Source of the DNA: Pseudomonas costantinii
GTDB lineage: Bacteria; Pseudomonadota; Gammaproteobacteria; Pseudomonadales; Pseudomonadaceae
NCBI RefSeq assembly: GCF_001870435.1
Contig: NZ_MDDR01000018.1
Span: 1-64,000 of the forward strand
Length of the DNA: 64,000 nt
Direction: 5' to 3'
Part shown: piece after piece, positions 37,023 through 46,007 of the stretch
How positions within the stretch are numbered: the first letter of the stretch is position 1
Layout: each line of letters opens with the position of its first letter
Notes under the pieces: model-generated
What the model was told of the DNA's origin: nothing
The model's input: only the letters and a program-made list of their open reading frames with translations
The model's database searches: none
Made by a program: the position numbers and the translations under genes

Positions 37023-37364
37023 ATGCGCTCCTTTTTCGTCCCGGCCCTGGCCTTTACTTCTTTGTTGCTGACCGGTTGTATCTCTGCTCCCAATGCTCCG
37101 ACCTTGACCCTGCAAACCAGCAAGACCCCCGAAGGCTATGTGCAATGCGTATTGCCCAAGCTTGAAAAGCACGGCATCACCTCTACCGTGACGCAGAACT
37201 CGCGCCACGCCAAAGTGGTGTTGACCAGCAAGATTGCCGCCGATGATGTGCTGGAGGCCTACAAGTCCCAGGACGGCACCAAGGTGTTCCTGTACGAGCG
37301 CAAGCCGCTGGCTTCGGCGATCACACCGTCGCGGCTGGAGTTGGCAGCGCAAGACTGCAAATAA
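37023..37364 (+). CDS. Small predicted lipoprotein
   Basis: A 113-residue protein with a lipoprotein signal peptide. The lipobox LLTGC places the acylated cysteine near residue 19. The mature part is short, with a VQCVLPKLEKHGITSTVTQNSRHAKVVL core and a C-terminal Cys. No function is recognised. It lies directly after another exported protein. Confidence 0.75.
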   Translation: MRSFFVPALAFTSLLLTGCISAPNAPTLTLQTSKTPEGYVQCVLPKLEKHGITSTVTQNSRHAKVVLTSKIAADDVLEAYKSQDGTKVFLYERKPLASAITPSRLELAAQDCK

Positions 37365-37387
37365 CCTCAGGCCATACACAAATGAAA

Positions 37388-37432
37388 ATGTGGGAGCGGG
37401 CAAGTCGAATCGTCGCACCGCCGCTCCCACAT
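37388..37432. repeat. REP-like inverted repeat/terminator
   Basis: Perfect 12-bp arms ATGTGGGAGCGG (37388-37399) and CCGCTCCCACAT (37421-37432) separate the lipoprotein gene from the convergent creatininase gene. The gtgggagcgg core is a common pseudomonad intergenic repeat unit. Confidence 0.8.
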
Positions 37433-37449
37433 GTTGCTTAGCGTTCGAC

Positions 37450-38196
37450 TTAAGGTTTTGGCTCGTTGCTGAAGCTATCGACGGTCTTGACCAGCCCCTT
37501 GGCAGCCAACGCCACCAACTCTCCGCCTTTTTCTACCGTGGCCAACGCCGGGTCTGACCCCATGCGCCCATCGGGGAAGCGTGCGCGGAAGTCCAGCGCC
37601 TCACGGATCGGCCCGGTGTTGGCGATTTGCGGCGAATAGTCGGCGGACTTGATCGACTCCGGATACGCCCATTGCGTCACCGCAATTTCCGATGGCGTGG
37701 CATGGCTGCCGTGGCCTACGGGGAATTGGCGGTGAGCCAGGTCGTTGACGCCTTCCAGATCCCACCAGTTCACCAGCTTCAGCGCGAACCCGGCCGGGCG
37801 GCGGGCGTAGCTGGCTTCGGCGTACAGCTCGGAAAATGCCGCTTCAATGGTGGCGATGTTGCCGCCATGACCGTTCAGAAACAGGATCTTCTCGAAACCA
37901 TGTCCGGCCAACGAGCGCACCCAGTCGCCAATCGCGGCGATAAAGGTGGAAGGGCGCAGGGAAATGGTGCCGGGAAAGCCCAGGTGGTGCTGGGCCATGC
38001 CGATGTTGAAGGTCGGGCCGATCAGGATGTCGGTATTCTTCTGCGCCTCATGGGCGATGATCTCCGGGCACATCCAGTCGGTGCCCAGCAGGCCGGTGGG
38101 GCCATGTTGTTCGTTGGAGCCGATGGGAATCACCACCGTGCGGCTGCGTTCCAGAAACTGCCCGATCTCGATCCAGGTGGACGTGTGTAGAAGCAT
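37450..38196 (-). CDS. Creatininase/amidohydrolase family protein
   Basis: A 248-residue metal-dependent amidohydrolase. Ligands of the creatininase fold are visible: VVIPIGSNEQHGPTGLLGTD near residue 22, a central LFLNGHGGN near residue 108, and an HATPSEIAVT glutamate near residue 165. Members act on creatinine or other cyclic amides. The real substrate is not evident; it stands alone. Confidence 0.87.
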   Translation of the reverse strand: MLLHTSTWIEIGQFLERSRTVVIPIGSNEQHGPTGLLGTDWMCPEIIAHEAQKNTDILIGPTFNIGMAQHHLGFPGTISLRPSTFIAAIGDWVRSLAGHGFEKILFLNGHGGNIATIEAAFSELYAEASYARRPAGFALKLVNWWDLEGVNDLAHRQFPVGHGSHATPSEIAVTQWAYPESIKSADYSPQIANTGPIREALDFRARFPDGRMGSDPALATVEKGGELVALAAKGLVKTVDSFSNEPKP

Positions 38197-38226
38197 TAGA
38201 CGCTCTCTTTTATCTGTGGGGACAGG

Positions 38227-38940
38227 CTAACCACCACGGATTGTACGACTACTCGCCACTTGTTGGGGCTTGCAGTTGAGGTACGTCGACGACTTCAGCC
38301 AACGCTGGTCCGGGTACCAGGAAAACATGAACTGCCCATCCTTGAGTTTGTCTACCACCTGGCGCGCCACTTGCGGGCGCACGGCCGGGCAACCCTGGCT
38401 GCGGCCGATACGGCCTTCGCGCTTGCTCCACGCGGGGTTGACGTAGTCGGCGGCGTGGATGACCAGCGCGCGGTCGCGAGCCTGATCATTGAAACCGGGC
38501 TCCAGGCCGTCCATGCGCAATGAGTAGCCATGGGTGCCCAGGTAACTTTCCTGAGTGCGGAACAAGCCCAGGCTGGACTGGTGGCTGCCCTCACGATTGG
38601 AGAACTGGGTGGCGAAGTTTTCCCCGGACTTGGCGCCGTGGGCCACCAAGTCACGCAGTACCAAGGTTTTTTTGCGTAAATCGAAGATCCACAGCCGACG
38701 GGCGGTCGATGGCTGGGAGTAGTCAATAACCGCTAGGCGATCGGAACGGTCCTCGCCGTTATTGACCGCGCACTGCACAGCGCTCAGGGCGCTTTTCAGT
38801 ACAGTGGGATTGAGTTCTGGAGCCGAGCGCGCCAGGCTGCTATACAAAGAAGGTGGGTTGCTATTGGCGGCGAGCGCAACAGTGCTCAGCGCAGTCAGGG
38901 TCACGGTGATCAAACCGAGGCGGCCTATAAAAGTCAGCAT
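38227..38940 (-). CDS. Murein L,D-transpeptidase catalytic domain protein (YkuD_2)
   Basis: A 237-residue exported protein (signal peptide to ALA near residue 24). The C-terminal domain has a conserved histidine in VIHAADYVNP and the catalytic cysteine in IGRSQGCPAVRP, the arrangement of YkuD-related transpeptidases. It is divergent from a second L,D-transpeptidase 39 nt away. It probably modifies peptidoglycan crosslinks or lipoprotein anchoring. Confidence 0.85.
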   Translation of the reverse strand: MLTFIGRLGLITVTLTALSTVALAANSNPPSLYSSLARSAPELNPTVLKSALSAVQCAVNNGEDRSDRLAVIDYSQPSTARRLWIFDLRKKTLVLRDLVAHGAKSGENFATQFSNREGSHQSSLGLFRTQESYLGTHGYSLRMDGLEPGFNDQARDRALVIHAADYVNPAWSKREGRIGRSQGCPAVRPQVARQVVDKLKDGQFMFSWYPDQRWLKSSTYLNCKPQQVASSRTIRGG

Positions 38941-38979
38941 CTACAAAGCGTCCCCCGCAGTGGATTGGAGCCAAGACAA

Positions 38980-40566
38980 TTGTTCAAAAAACACGCATGT
39001 TACTTGAGCATTTGCCTGCTCGTTGCACCATTGGTCGCGACAGCGGATGAGCCGCCGGTGGCGGCCGTGCCCGTCATTGCCTCCAGCCCGGTGCAACAGG
39101 CCCTCTCACAGTTGAGCGGCGTTTGCCCCAATCTCGCCCCGCACATCGACGCTGCGGCCCAATCGCGCTTGCAAGCGTTCTATCAGCAGCAGGGTGATGT
39201 GCCGCTGTGGTCCGCCGCTGAGCGCCGCCAAGCGTTGCAATCTCAGTTGCATCTGTTGGCCGACGATGGCCTGGACCCCACCCACTATAGCCTGCCCACG
39301 GTAGAGGCCACGGGCAACGTGCTGTGCAGCGATATCGGCACCAGCCAGCAATACCTGCAAGCCCTGCAGGACTTGCACTATGGCCGCCTGCAGCAATCGC
39401 GTTTCGAACCGATCTGGCATTCCCAGCCCCCCACGCGCGACCCGAATACCGAGGTGCTGGCTTTTGCCGCCACCGGCTTGCATGACATGGCCCAAGCCTT
39501 CGACCACGCGCGCCCCAGCGCCGATTTATACCGCAGCCTGCGCAATGCTTATTCCACCCTGCGCCTGCAACCGTTGCCCCATTGGGACCCGGTCGCCAGC
39601 GGTCCATTGCTGCGCCCCGGCATGGAAGACCCTCGCGTGCCGGAACTGGCGCGGCGCTTGTACAGCGGCGGCTACCTGGCCAAGGCACCCACCGGCAACG
39701 CCAGGCAATACCGTGATGAACTGGTCAAGGCGGTCAAGGCCTTTCAACTCAGCCACTCGTTGCAAGCTGACGGCGTGATTGGGGCGGGCACCGTGGCCGA
39801 ACTCAACATCAGCCCGGCGATGCGCCGCGAACAACTGCGCATCAACCTGGAGCGTTTTCGTTGGCTGAGCCAGGACCTGGAGCCTGAAGGCGTAGTGGTC
39901 AACGTCGCCGCCGCGCAATTGAGCGTCTACCAGAGCGGCATTCCTGTGTGGCAAACCCGCCTGCAAGTCGGCCGTGCCGAACGCCAGACGCCGTTGCTCA
40001 AATCACGTATTACTCGGCTGACGCTCAACCCAACGTGGACCATCCCGCCGACCATCATGCGCGAGGACAAGCTGCCGGCGATCCGTTTGAACCCCGAATA
40101 TCTGCGTCAGCAAAACTTGCAAGTGCTCGATGCCCAAGGTCACCCGTTGGCGGCCGACCAGGTCGATTGGACTCGGCCCGGCAATATCCTCCTGCGCCAG
40201 GACGCTGGTCCGCGTAACCCGTTGGGCAGAATCGTGATGCGTTTTCCCAATCCGTATTCGGTGTACCTGCATGACACGCCGAGCCAGCCGCTGTTTACCA
40301 AAGGGCCGCGTGCGTTCAGCTCGGGGTGTGTGAGGGTTGAGCAGCCGCTGCTATTGCGTGATCTGCTGGTGAGCCCGGCTGAACGTACCCGCACTGATGA
40401 ATTGCTGGCGACGGGTGTGACCCATGAGTTCAGGTTGGCCACGCCGGTGCCGTTGTTGTTGGGGTATTGGACGGTTGAAGTGGATCGTCAGGGTGGGTTG
40501 GTGTACGCGCCGGATATTTATGGGCGTGATCCGGTGTTGATGAAGGCGATGGGGAGTGTGCTTTAG
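38980..40566 (+). CDS. L,D-transpeptidase, YcbB/LdtD-like, with peptidoglycan-binding domain
   Basis: A 528-residue periplasmic enzyme: signal peptide (FKKHACYLSICLLVAPLVATA), an N-terminal scaffold domain, a peptidoglycan-binding repeat (DELVKAVKAFQLSHSLQADGVIG), then the YkuD catalytic domain with VYLHDTPSQPLF and the catalytic FSSGCVRVEQP. It forms 3-3 crosslinks in peptidoglycan in its family. I choose TTG 38980, which has GGAG 9 nt upstream; TTG 38965 is less well placed. Confidence 0.88.
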   Translation: MFKKHACYLSICLLVAPLVATADEPPVAAVPVIASSPVQQALSQLSGVCPNLAPHIDAAAQSRLQAFYQQQGDVPLWSAAERRQALQSQLHLLADDGLDPTHYSLPTVEATGNVLCSDIGTSQQYLQALQDLHYGRLQQSRFEPIWHSQPPTRDPNTEVLAFAATGLHDMAQAFDHARPSADLYRSLRNAYSTLRLQPLPHWDPVASGPLLRPGMEDPRVPELARRLYSGGYLAKAPTGNARQYRDELVKAVKAFQLSHSLQADGVIGAGTVAELNISPAMRREQLRINLERFRWLSQDLEPEGVVVNVAAAQLSVYQSGIPVWQTRLQVGRAERQTPLLKSRITRLTLNPTWTIPPTIMREDKLPAIRLNPEYLRQQNLQVLDAQGHPLAADQVDWTRPGNILLRQDAGPRNPLGRIVMRFPNPYSVYLHDTPSQPLFTKGPRAFSSGCVRVEQPLLLRDLLVSPAERTRTDELLATGVTHEFRLATPVPLLLGYWTVEVDRQGGLVYAPDIYGRDPVLMKAMGSVL

Positions 40567-40673
40567 GGTTTTGTGGCATGCCCTGATATCCAACCGAAGC
40601 CGGTTGAGTCTAGGCAACACAGTAATCAAATGTGGGAGCTTTGGTGCTAGCGAGGCGAGTTAACTGAATGGCA

Positions 40674-41171
40674 TTAGGTAGGCCCGCTCAGGATTGCTGC
40701 AACAGCCTGGGTTGCTGTCATCCGTGCGGTGTCGATCGTCAATGGCGGCTCATCCCAAACCTCGTACTCATGCGCCAATACGGATTGCCAAGTGGGTGGC
40801 ACCAGCCCGGGAATATCTCCCGTACGCTTTTCCACACGCCGCTGGTGTTCCCGCTGATCAGAACAAACCACCTGAATATCAATCAACTCAGCACCCGCTG
40901 CCGTGGCCACCGCCTGCCACGCCTGGCGGCTTTCCTTGACCGGATTCACACAGTCGGCAATCACCACCTGCCCCAGGCGTAAATTACTCAGCGCCAATGC
41001 GTTCGCCACGCCATAACCGCTGGCACCCACGTCGCCCGCCAGTACACCGGCATCCCGAAGCGCCTGTTCGATCACGTCGATTCGTAGATAAACCGCGCCG
41101 GTCTGTCGCGTCAGTTCGGTGGCAATCGTGGTCTTCCCGGTGCCGGGAAGACCACTGAATACAATAAGCAT
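40674..41171 (-). CDS. P-loop kinase-like ATPase (AAA_33)
   Basis: A 165-residue nucleotide-binding protein with Walker A FSGLPGTGKTTIA at the N-terminus. A conserved YLRIDVIEQAL and GQVVIADCVNP (Walker B-like) follow, and an RREHQRR-type lid region shows as SDQREHQRRVEKRTGD. It resembles small-molecule kinases such as those for gluconate or antibiotics; the substrate is unknown. The ATG at 41171 has AGGA 6 nt upstream. Confidence 0.82.
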   Translation of the reverse strand: MLIVFSGLPGTGKTTIATELTRQTGAVYLRIDVIEQALRDAGVLAGDVGASGYGVANALALSNLRLGQVVIADCVNPVKESRQAWQAVATAAGAELIDIQVVCSDQREHQRRVEKRTGDIPGLVPPTWQSVLAHEYEVWDEPPLTIDTARMTATQAVAAILSGPT

Positions 41172-41214
41172 CGTCAATCCTTTGAAAGGGGAAGCCCGGC
41201 CAGTCTAGCCGCAG

Positions 41215-42249
41215 CTACTTCAAATAGCAGGCGCTGATCCAATCCGCCGGTTTCGCGGCCAACTGTGTCGCCACCGGCAGGTAACGCGGGTCCAACTGCG
41301 CCGCCAGCCAAAACAGCGTCGCGCTGCTCTTGGGTTCCCAGGTGCCGCTGTAGCCGGCTTCGCCTACGCCTGCGCGGTCTTTGTCGAATTGCACGTGGGT
41401 GTGCACGAATTCCTGGTGGCTGCGTTGCCCGTCGGCGTACGGCACCAGCCAATCGAGGGCGGCGCCCAGGGAGGCGCCATTGGCGGTGATTTTCAGCCAG
41501 TCGCCGCCCACGCCATAGGGTTTGGCCGCGAGTGCGGCTTGCACCAGTGGTTCGAGGTCGTAGACCACGTAATGCAAGGCGTCGCGGTCCTGGAAGTCGG
41601 TCACCGAGCCGTCGGGCAGGACGTTGTCGGCGATCTGCTGTTTAAACAACTGGTGGGCCTGCTCGAGCATTGCCCGGTCGCCGAGCGCGGCGGCCGCCAT
41701 GGTGACCAACTTGACGCGGTGGCTCTGCCAGTTATTGGTCTGGGTGCCTTTTTTCTGCCCGTGGAATTGTTGGATGTGGGCGATGTAGCCGTTGCCCAGG
41801 TTGCTGATCCACCGGCGGCTGGCTTCCCGGGTTTCAGGGCGCAGGCTATCGGCGGTGAGCGCGTAGGCATTGATCAACATGTCGAGGTTGGTTTCGTCGA
41901 TCGGGTTGAAGTCCGGCTGATACACACCGACCCACGCGGCGAGGTAGTCGTCGACTTGCTTGAGGTAGCGCGCATCTCCGCTCAAGCGCCAGGCCAGGGC
42001 CGCCTGGCGCATCACCGGCCAGTCTTTTTCGGCGGCGATGCTCTGCTCGCGGATGCCCTGGTTGGGCAGGGTGCCTTCAGTGTGCAGATGGGGCAGGGGA
42101 TTGGGTTGATCACCCAGGTGCCGTTGGGCGGCGGCCAGCAAAGCTTTGGTCGTCGGGTTTGTAGCGACCGGCTGGCAGAGATTGGCGGCCAGGGCCGCGT
42201 GGGAAAACGCGGCCAGTAATACGGTCAAGGCGAAGGTGGTTTTTTTCAT
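41215..42249 (-). CDS. Alginate lyase family protein
   Basis: A 344-residue exported protein (signal MKKTTFALTVLLAAFSHAALA). It has an alpha-helical toroid of the PL5-type alginate lyase fold, with NNWQSHRVKLVTMAA near residue 167 as the conserved catalytic region and HYVVYDLEPL further on. Periplasmic lysis of alginate or a related uronate polymer is likely. No alginate synthesis genes lie in the window. Confidence 0.82.
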   Translation of the reverse strand: MKKTTFALTVLLAAFSHAALAANLCQPVATNPTTKALLAAAQRHLGDQPNPLPHLHTEGTLPNQGIREQSIAAEKDWPVMRQAALAWRLSGDARYLKQVDDYLAAWVGVYQPDFNPIDETNLDMLINAYALTADSLRPETREASRRWISNLGNGYIAHIQQFHGQKKGTQTNNWQSHRVKLVTMAAAALGDRAMLEQAHQLFKQQIADNVLPDGSVTDFQDRDALHYVVYDLEPLVQAALAAKPYGVGGDWLKITANGASLGAALDWLVPYADGQRSHQEFVHTHVQFDKDRAGVGEAGYSGTWEPKSSATLFWLAAQLDPRYLPVATQLAAKPADWISACYLK

Positions 42250-42358
42250 GGGTGACTCTGCTGAACTCGGACGCGCTCACGCTAGCACGCAGCCGAATCC
42301 ACGGGGATGAAACTGCCGTATGCTTCACCTCTCATTCAGCTCGACAACAGGACTGTCC

Positions 42359-43162
42359 ATGACCTTGCCGTTCGTGAAGATGCACGCCCATGGCGACGAT
42401 TTCATCATCATCGACCGCCGTGGCCAGAGCGACCCGATCACCGCGCAAATCGCCCGTAAGCTGGGCAACCGTCACACCGGCATCGGCTTCAACCAATTGG
42501 CCGTGGTACTCGACTGCGACGACGCTGCCGCGCGCATCAAGTTCTGGAACCCCAACGGCACGCCGCTGGAAACCTGCGGCAGCGCGACTCGAGGCGTAGC
42601 CGATCGCTTGATGTGTGAGGCCGGCACCGACGCCATCGTGCTGCGTACCGACCGTGGCTTGCTGACCTGCACGCGTGCATCCGGGCGGCGGGTGTCGGTG
42701 AACATGGGCGCGCCATCGTTGGCGTGGGAGGCGGTGCCATTGGCCGAGGCGATGGACACCCGTCGACTGCCCATCGACGGCAACCCGGCCGCGTGCAGCA
42801 TGGGCAACCCGCACTGCACGTTTTTCGTGGAGGACATCGAGGCTGTCGATGTAGCCGCCGTGGGCCCGGCGCTGGAAACTCACCCGCTGTTCCCGGCCAA
42901 GACCAATGTGCATTTCGTACAGGTGCTGGACCGCGGCCATATCCGCCTGCGCATCTGGGAGCGCGGCGGCGGTGTGCCGCTGGGCTCCGGTTCGTGCTGC
43001 TGCGGGGCGGTGGTCAATGGGATTCGGCGGGGCTTGCTGGATAACACGGTTGAAGTGCAGTGCGACGGCGGCGCGGTCACGGTGCAGTGGGACGGGCAGG
43101 GCGGTGTGGTGTTGACGGGCAGCGTCGAGCCGATCATGCAGGGCGTCACCTGCGCGTTATAG
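42359..43162 (+). CDS. DapF-like epimerase paralogue with altered active site
   Basis: A 267-residue protein of the diaminopimelate epimerase fold. The first catalytic cysteine is present (C73 in LETCGSATRG). Family segments SMGNPHC, KTNVHFVQV and IWERGGG are present. The position of the second catalytic cysteine, C217 in E. coli DapF, is Ser210 (LGSGSCCCGAVV), and the conserved asparagine in the N-terminal GLGNDF motif is Asp (AHGDDF). It is probably not the housekeeping enzyme but a paralogue racemising or modifying another amino acid. AGGA precedes the ATG. Confidence 0.8.
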   Translation: MTLPFVKMHAHGDDFIIIDRRGQSDPITAQIARKLGNRHTGIGFNQLAVVLDCDDAAARIKFWNPNGTPLETCGSATRGVADRLMCEAGTDAIVLRTDRGLLTCTRASGRRVSVNMGAPSLAWEAVPLAEAMDTRRLPIDGNPAACSMGNPHCTFFVEDIEAVDVAAVGPALETHPLFPAKTNVHFVQVLDRGHIRLRIWERGGGVPLGSGSCCCGAVVNGIRRGLLDNTVEVQCDGGAVTVQWDGQGGVVLTGSVEPIMQGVTCAL

Positions 43163-43178
43163 CCCTAGGGTAAAGCTG

Positions 43179-43856
43179 CTAGCGCGGCTTGTAGCCCACC
43201 CAGCCTTTGAAGCTGAAGCCCGCGTAGAACAACTCGACGCCTTCAAACCCGGCTTCACCCATCAAGGCGGCATCCGTCTCGGGTGACAGCACCGGCAACT
43301 TCTCACTGATCGCCGCAATCGCCCGCTCGGCATCCGCGGCGGGTACGCCCGAATCCACCGCAAACGCGGCATAGCGCTTCAACCAACGGGCTTTTACGTC
43401 CGGCGCCTGCGGGAAACTGTGATGCGCCACAACCAGCGGCGCCCCCGGCAGCAAGCGTTGCCACAACGCCTTGAGGGTTTGCAGGCGCTCCTGGGCCGGG
43501 ATGAAGTGCAAGGTCAGCAGGCACGTAGCCCCATCAAACGGGCCCAGTGGCGCGGTGTCGATATAGCCTTCATGCAATGCAACCCGTTCTGCCAGTGGGC
43601 CCAACATCGCCTGCGCCAGCTTCAACATCTCAGCCGACGGGTCCACGCCCACAAAACGCCAACCCGGCTCGGCGTCGGCAAAGCGCTTCAACTCCAGCCC
43701 GCCACCTGCGCCCAACACCAACACATTGCCCGTGGCCGGCACGCTTTCGCGCAGCAGCAAGGTGGTCATGCGTTGCAACCCATCGAAGCCCGGCACCAGG
43801 CGCACGGGGCCTTCGGCGTAACGGGCGACGGCGTCCGGGTCAGAAAAAAAGCTCAT
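43179..43856 (-). CDS. Class I SAM-dependent methyltransferase
   Basis: A 225-residue methyltransferase. SAM-binding motif I is VLVLGAGGGLELKRFA near residue 48, an acidic loop VGVDPSAEMLKLA follows, and motif IV is in PFDGATCLLTLHFIP. AGGAG lies 6 nt before the ATG at 43856. The substrate is unknown; sequence alone does not place it among RNA, protein or small-molecule methylases. Confidence 0.88.
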   Translation of the reverse strand: MSFFSDPDAVARYAEGPVRLVPGFDGLQRMTTLLLRESVPATGNVLVLGAGGGLELKRFADAEPGWRFVGVDPSAEMLKLAQAMLGPLAERVALHEGYIDTAPLGPFDGATCLLTLHFIPAQERLQTLKALWQRLLPGAPLVVAHHSFPQAPDVKARWLKRYAAFAVDSGVPAADAERAIAAISEKLPVLSPETDAALMGEAGFEGVELFYAGFSFKGWVGYKPR

Positions 43857-43977
43857 GCTGGGCTCCTGGGGATTGGGCGAGGCGTAAACCCTACTGCGGC
43901 AAATCAGCCGAGGCAATTGCTGCACCACACATTCGTGGTAAAACGTTGAGCCTCACAACCCCGAGTACGGATGCTCA

Positions 43978-44526
43978 ATGTCTACCGCCAACCCTCCCGC
44001 CATCATTATTCGAAATGCCATCCCCCAGGACGCCCTGTGCATTGGCGTGCTCGGCATGCAAGTCTTCCTCGACACCTATGCGACGCAAGGCATTCGCAGC
44101 TCGATTGCCAATGAAGCGCTGCAGGCCTTCGCACCGGAATCCATCGCCCAACTGATTACCCAGCCCGGCACCGCATTAGTCGTCGCTGAACTGAACAATC
44201 ACCTTGTCGGCTTCGCCCAAATCACCCTCAACGCCAGCCATTCGATGATTGAGGCGCCTGACGTCGCCGAGCTGCAACGCCTGTATATCCAGGAGCGCTT
44301 CACCGGTCTGGGCATCGGTTATCAATTGCTGCAAGCGGCGGAACAACGCGCGGCGCTGGGTGGCGCTTCGTTATTGTGGGCGACGGTGTGGGTGGGCAAT
44401 GAGCGCGCGCTGGGGTTCTACCCTCGACGTGGGTATGAAGAGTTGGGGGCGCCGACCTATACCTTTCAGGGGGAAACCCATGGCAATCGGTTGTTTGGCA
44501 AAGCCCTGAACATCACAGCTGTTTAG
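43978..44526 (+). CDS. GNAT family N-acetyltransferase 1
   Basis: A 182-residue acetyltransferase. The acetyl-CoA loop reads IQERFTGLGIGYQLLQAAEQRA around residue 100, and the C-terminal WVGNERALGFYPRRGYEELG is the usual GNAT end. Its 3' end overlaps the convergent second GNAT gene by 14 nt. The substrate is unknown. Confidence 0.88.
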   Translation: MSTANPPAIIIRNAIPQDALCIGVLGMQVFLDTYATQGIRSSIANEALQAFAPESIAQLITQPGTALVVAELNNHLVGFAQITLNASHSMIEAPDVAELQRLYIQERFTGLGIGYQLLQAAEQRAALGGASLLWATVWVGNERALGFYPRRGYEELGAPTYTFQGETHGNRLFGKALNITAV

Positions 44527-44938
44527 ACAAAAACACCCGGCTGCTGCCCGCAGGTGTGCAAGGTATCTCGCCAAAACGCACCCAGCCATGCTTCTCGTAA
44601 AACCCCGGTGCCTGGAAACTGATGGTGTACAGCACCGCATTCGCGCAACCCCGGCGCCGGGCTTCGTCTTCAAAGGCTTGCAGCAACTGACTGCCAAGGC
44701 CCGAGCCGCGCAGCGATTCAGGTAAATGGAACAGGTCAAGAAAGGCCACGCCCAGCGTGGTTTTGCCGGTGATGCCGCCGATGATTTGCGCAGTGACGGG
44801 GTCTTTGATCAGCACCGTCAACGGCAGGCGATCGTTGGACCCGGTGACCGCTTCATTGAACGCCGCAAGACCGCTGCCGAGGATATGCTCGGCTTCGGGA
44901 TTGGGTTGGTCACTGACCTCAAAAAGCGCTGCCGTCAT
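44513..44938 (-). CDS. GNAT family N-acetyltransferase 2
   Basis: A 141-residue acetyltransferase with acetyl-CoA motif LFHLPESLRGSGLGSQLLQAFEDEARRRG around residue 70 and a C-terminal FQAPGFYEKHGWVRFGE. It is short but complete for a GNAT core. It may share a transcript with GNAT 3, which lies 23 nt upstream. Confidence 0.87.
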   Translation of the reverse strand: MTAALFEVSDQPNPEAEHILGSGLAAFNEAVTGSNDRLPLTVLIKDPVTAQIIGGITGKTTLGVAFLDLFHLPESLRGSGLGSQLLQAFEDEARRRGCANAVLYTISFQAPGFYEKHGWVRFGEIPCTPAGSSRVFLSKQL

Positions 44939-44961
44939 CGCCGAACTCCCTGTTGGTTAGA

Positions 44962-45453
44962 TTAGAGCGTCATCACCATCTCATGCCACGCCATACCACC
45001 GTGATCCGATGGCGAGGGCTGCACATACTGGTAGCCCATGCGTTGGTACAGCGGCACATGCTGCTCCTTGCACATCAAGTGAATCGTCTGCTTGCCCATG
45101 CCGCGCATGCGCTGCACAAACTCCGTCATCAACGCCTTGGAATACCCCTTGCCCTGATGCGCCGGGGCGACCACCACCGACATGATCACCACATTCGGCG
45201 CCTCAGCCGAATGCCCCACCAACTCCTTGAACGCCTCGTCCGACATCACCACGTCATAGGCGCAGCCACAGTTGATAAACCCCACCACCGCGCCATCCGC
45301 TTCCAGAATCAGAAAGCCCTGTGGGTACTGCGCAATCCGCGTGGCAATCTTCTCCAGCGTCGCGGCTTCATCGCCTTCGTAGGCGCCGATTTCAATCTCA
45401 AAGCAACGCGCGGCGTCGGCGGGGAGGGCGTTGCGGAAGGTGAGGGTGGGCAT
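44962..45453 (-). CDS. GNAT family N-acetyltransferase 3
   Basis: A 163-residue acetyltransferase. The acetyl-CoA loop VVAPAHQGKGYSKALMTEFVQRM is near residue 100 and HVPLYQRMGYQYVQPSPSDHGG is near the end. I prefer the ATG at 45453, with AGGA 7 nt upstream, over longer in-frame starts. It resembles the arylalkylamine-N-acetyltransferase-like GNAT subgroup; substrate unknown. Confidence 0.87.
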   Translation of the reverse strand: MPTLTFRNALPADAARCFEIEIGAYEGDEAATLEKIATRIAQYPQGFLILEADGAVVGFINCGCAYDVVMSDEAFKELVGHSAEAPNVVIMSVVVAPAHQGKGYSKALMTEFVQRMRGMGKQTIHLMCKEQHVPLYQRMGYQYVQPSPSDHGGMAWHEMVMTL

Positions 45454-45528
45454 GGGTATTTCCTGGGGCATTGAGCGAAAGGCCACATGATAGAGAATCA
45501 TCACCGACCTAGGAACCACACTCAATCC

Positions 45529-45642
45529 CGTAGCAGCTGCCGAGCCCTGGCGAGGCTGCGTCAGGCGCGACTCGGTCTGGTGCCTGGCTCGATTTCGGCA
45601 GCGCGGCCTACGCAGCCTCGCCAGGGCTCGACAGCTGCTACG
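45529..45642. repeat. Long inverted repeat (paired REP element)
   Basis: Arms 45529-45561 and 45610-45642 are 33 nt each with a single mismatch (cores gtagcagctg and gagccctggcgagg). They enclose 48 nt that contain further partial copies. It is an intergenic BIME-like element and non-coding. Confidence 0.88.
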
Positions 45643-45675
45643 GCCAGTATTTTTGGTAGATCATAAAAACCAGAA

Positions 45676-45693
45676 AACCCGCCAAAGCGGGTT
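45676..45693 (-). terminator. Intrinsic terminator of the DUF3077 gene
   Basis: On the minus strand, AACCCGC/GCGGGTT forms a 7-bp stem with a four-base loop, followed by TTTTC. It sits 20 nt after the stop of the DUF3077 gene. Confidence 0.8.
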
Positions 45694-45713
45694 CCCTCAC
45701 AGCTCACATCACA

Positions 45714-46007
45714 TCAACCCACAGCAGGCGAATCAAACCCCCGCCGCTCAATCACCGAAAACACATCCGCCACATCCTGGACCATGATCCGAGCGGTATT
45801 GGCGACGGTATTAATGTCGTGCTCGGCATAGTCGGAGACGTTGGAACAGGCCATCAGGTTCAGGTAGGCGAGTGCGGCGTTGAGGCGCTCGCTGGCGCAA
45901 GCGTGCAGCTCGCTGAGTGGGGCGTCGTTGTCGATCAGCAGGACGGGGTAGTCGGTTGCGGATTGGGACATGGGGGTGAAGCGGCGGGGCGGGTGTTGAG
46001 TAGTCAT
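45714..46007 (-). CDS. DUF3077 family protein
   Basis: A 97-residue soluble protein with a short basic N-terminus (TTQHPPRRFTPM) and a helical core (LSELHACASERLNAALAYLN, DINTVANTARIMVQDVADVFSVIE) of the DUF3077 type, common in pseudomonads. The function is unknown. The ATG at 46007 has GAGG 9-10 nt upstream. A leader of about 240 nt precedes it, and a 10-11 nt segment of that leader can pair with the region just upstream of the ATG. Its helical layout is similar to the DUF6124 protein at 120-455. Confidence 0.85.
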   Translation of the reverse strand: MTTQHPPRRFTPMSQSATDYPVLLIDNDAPLSELHACASERLNAALAYLNLMACSNVSDYAEHDINTVANTARIMVQDVADVFSVIERRGFDSPAVG

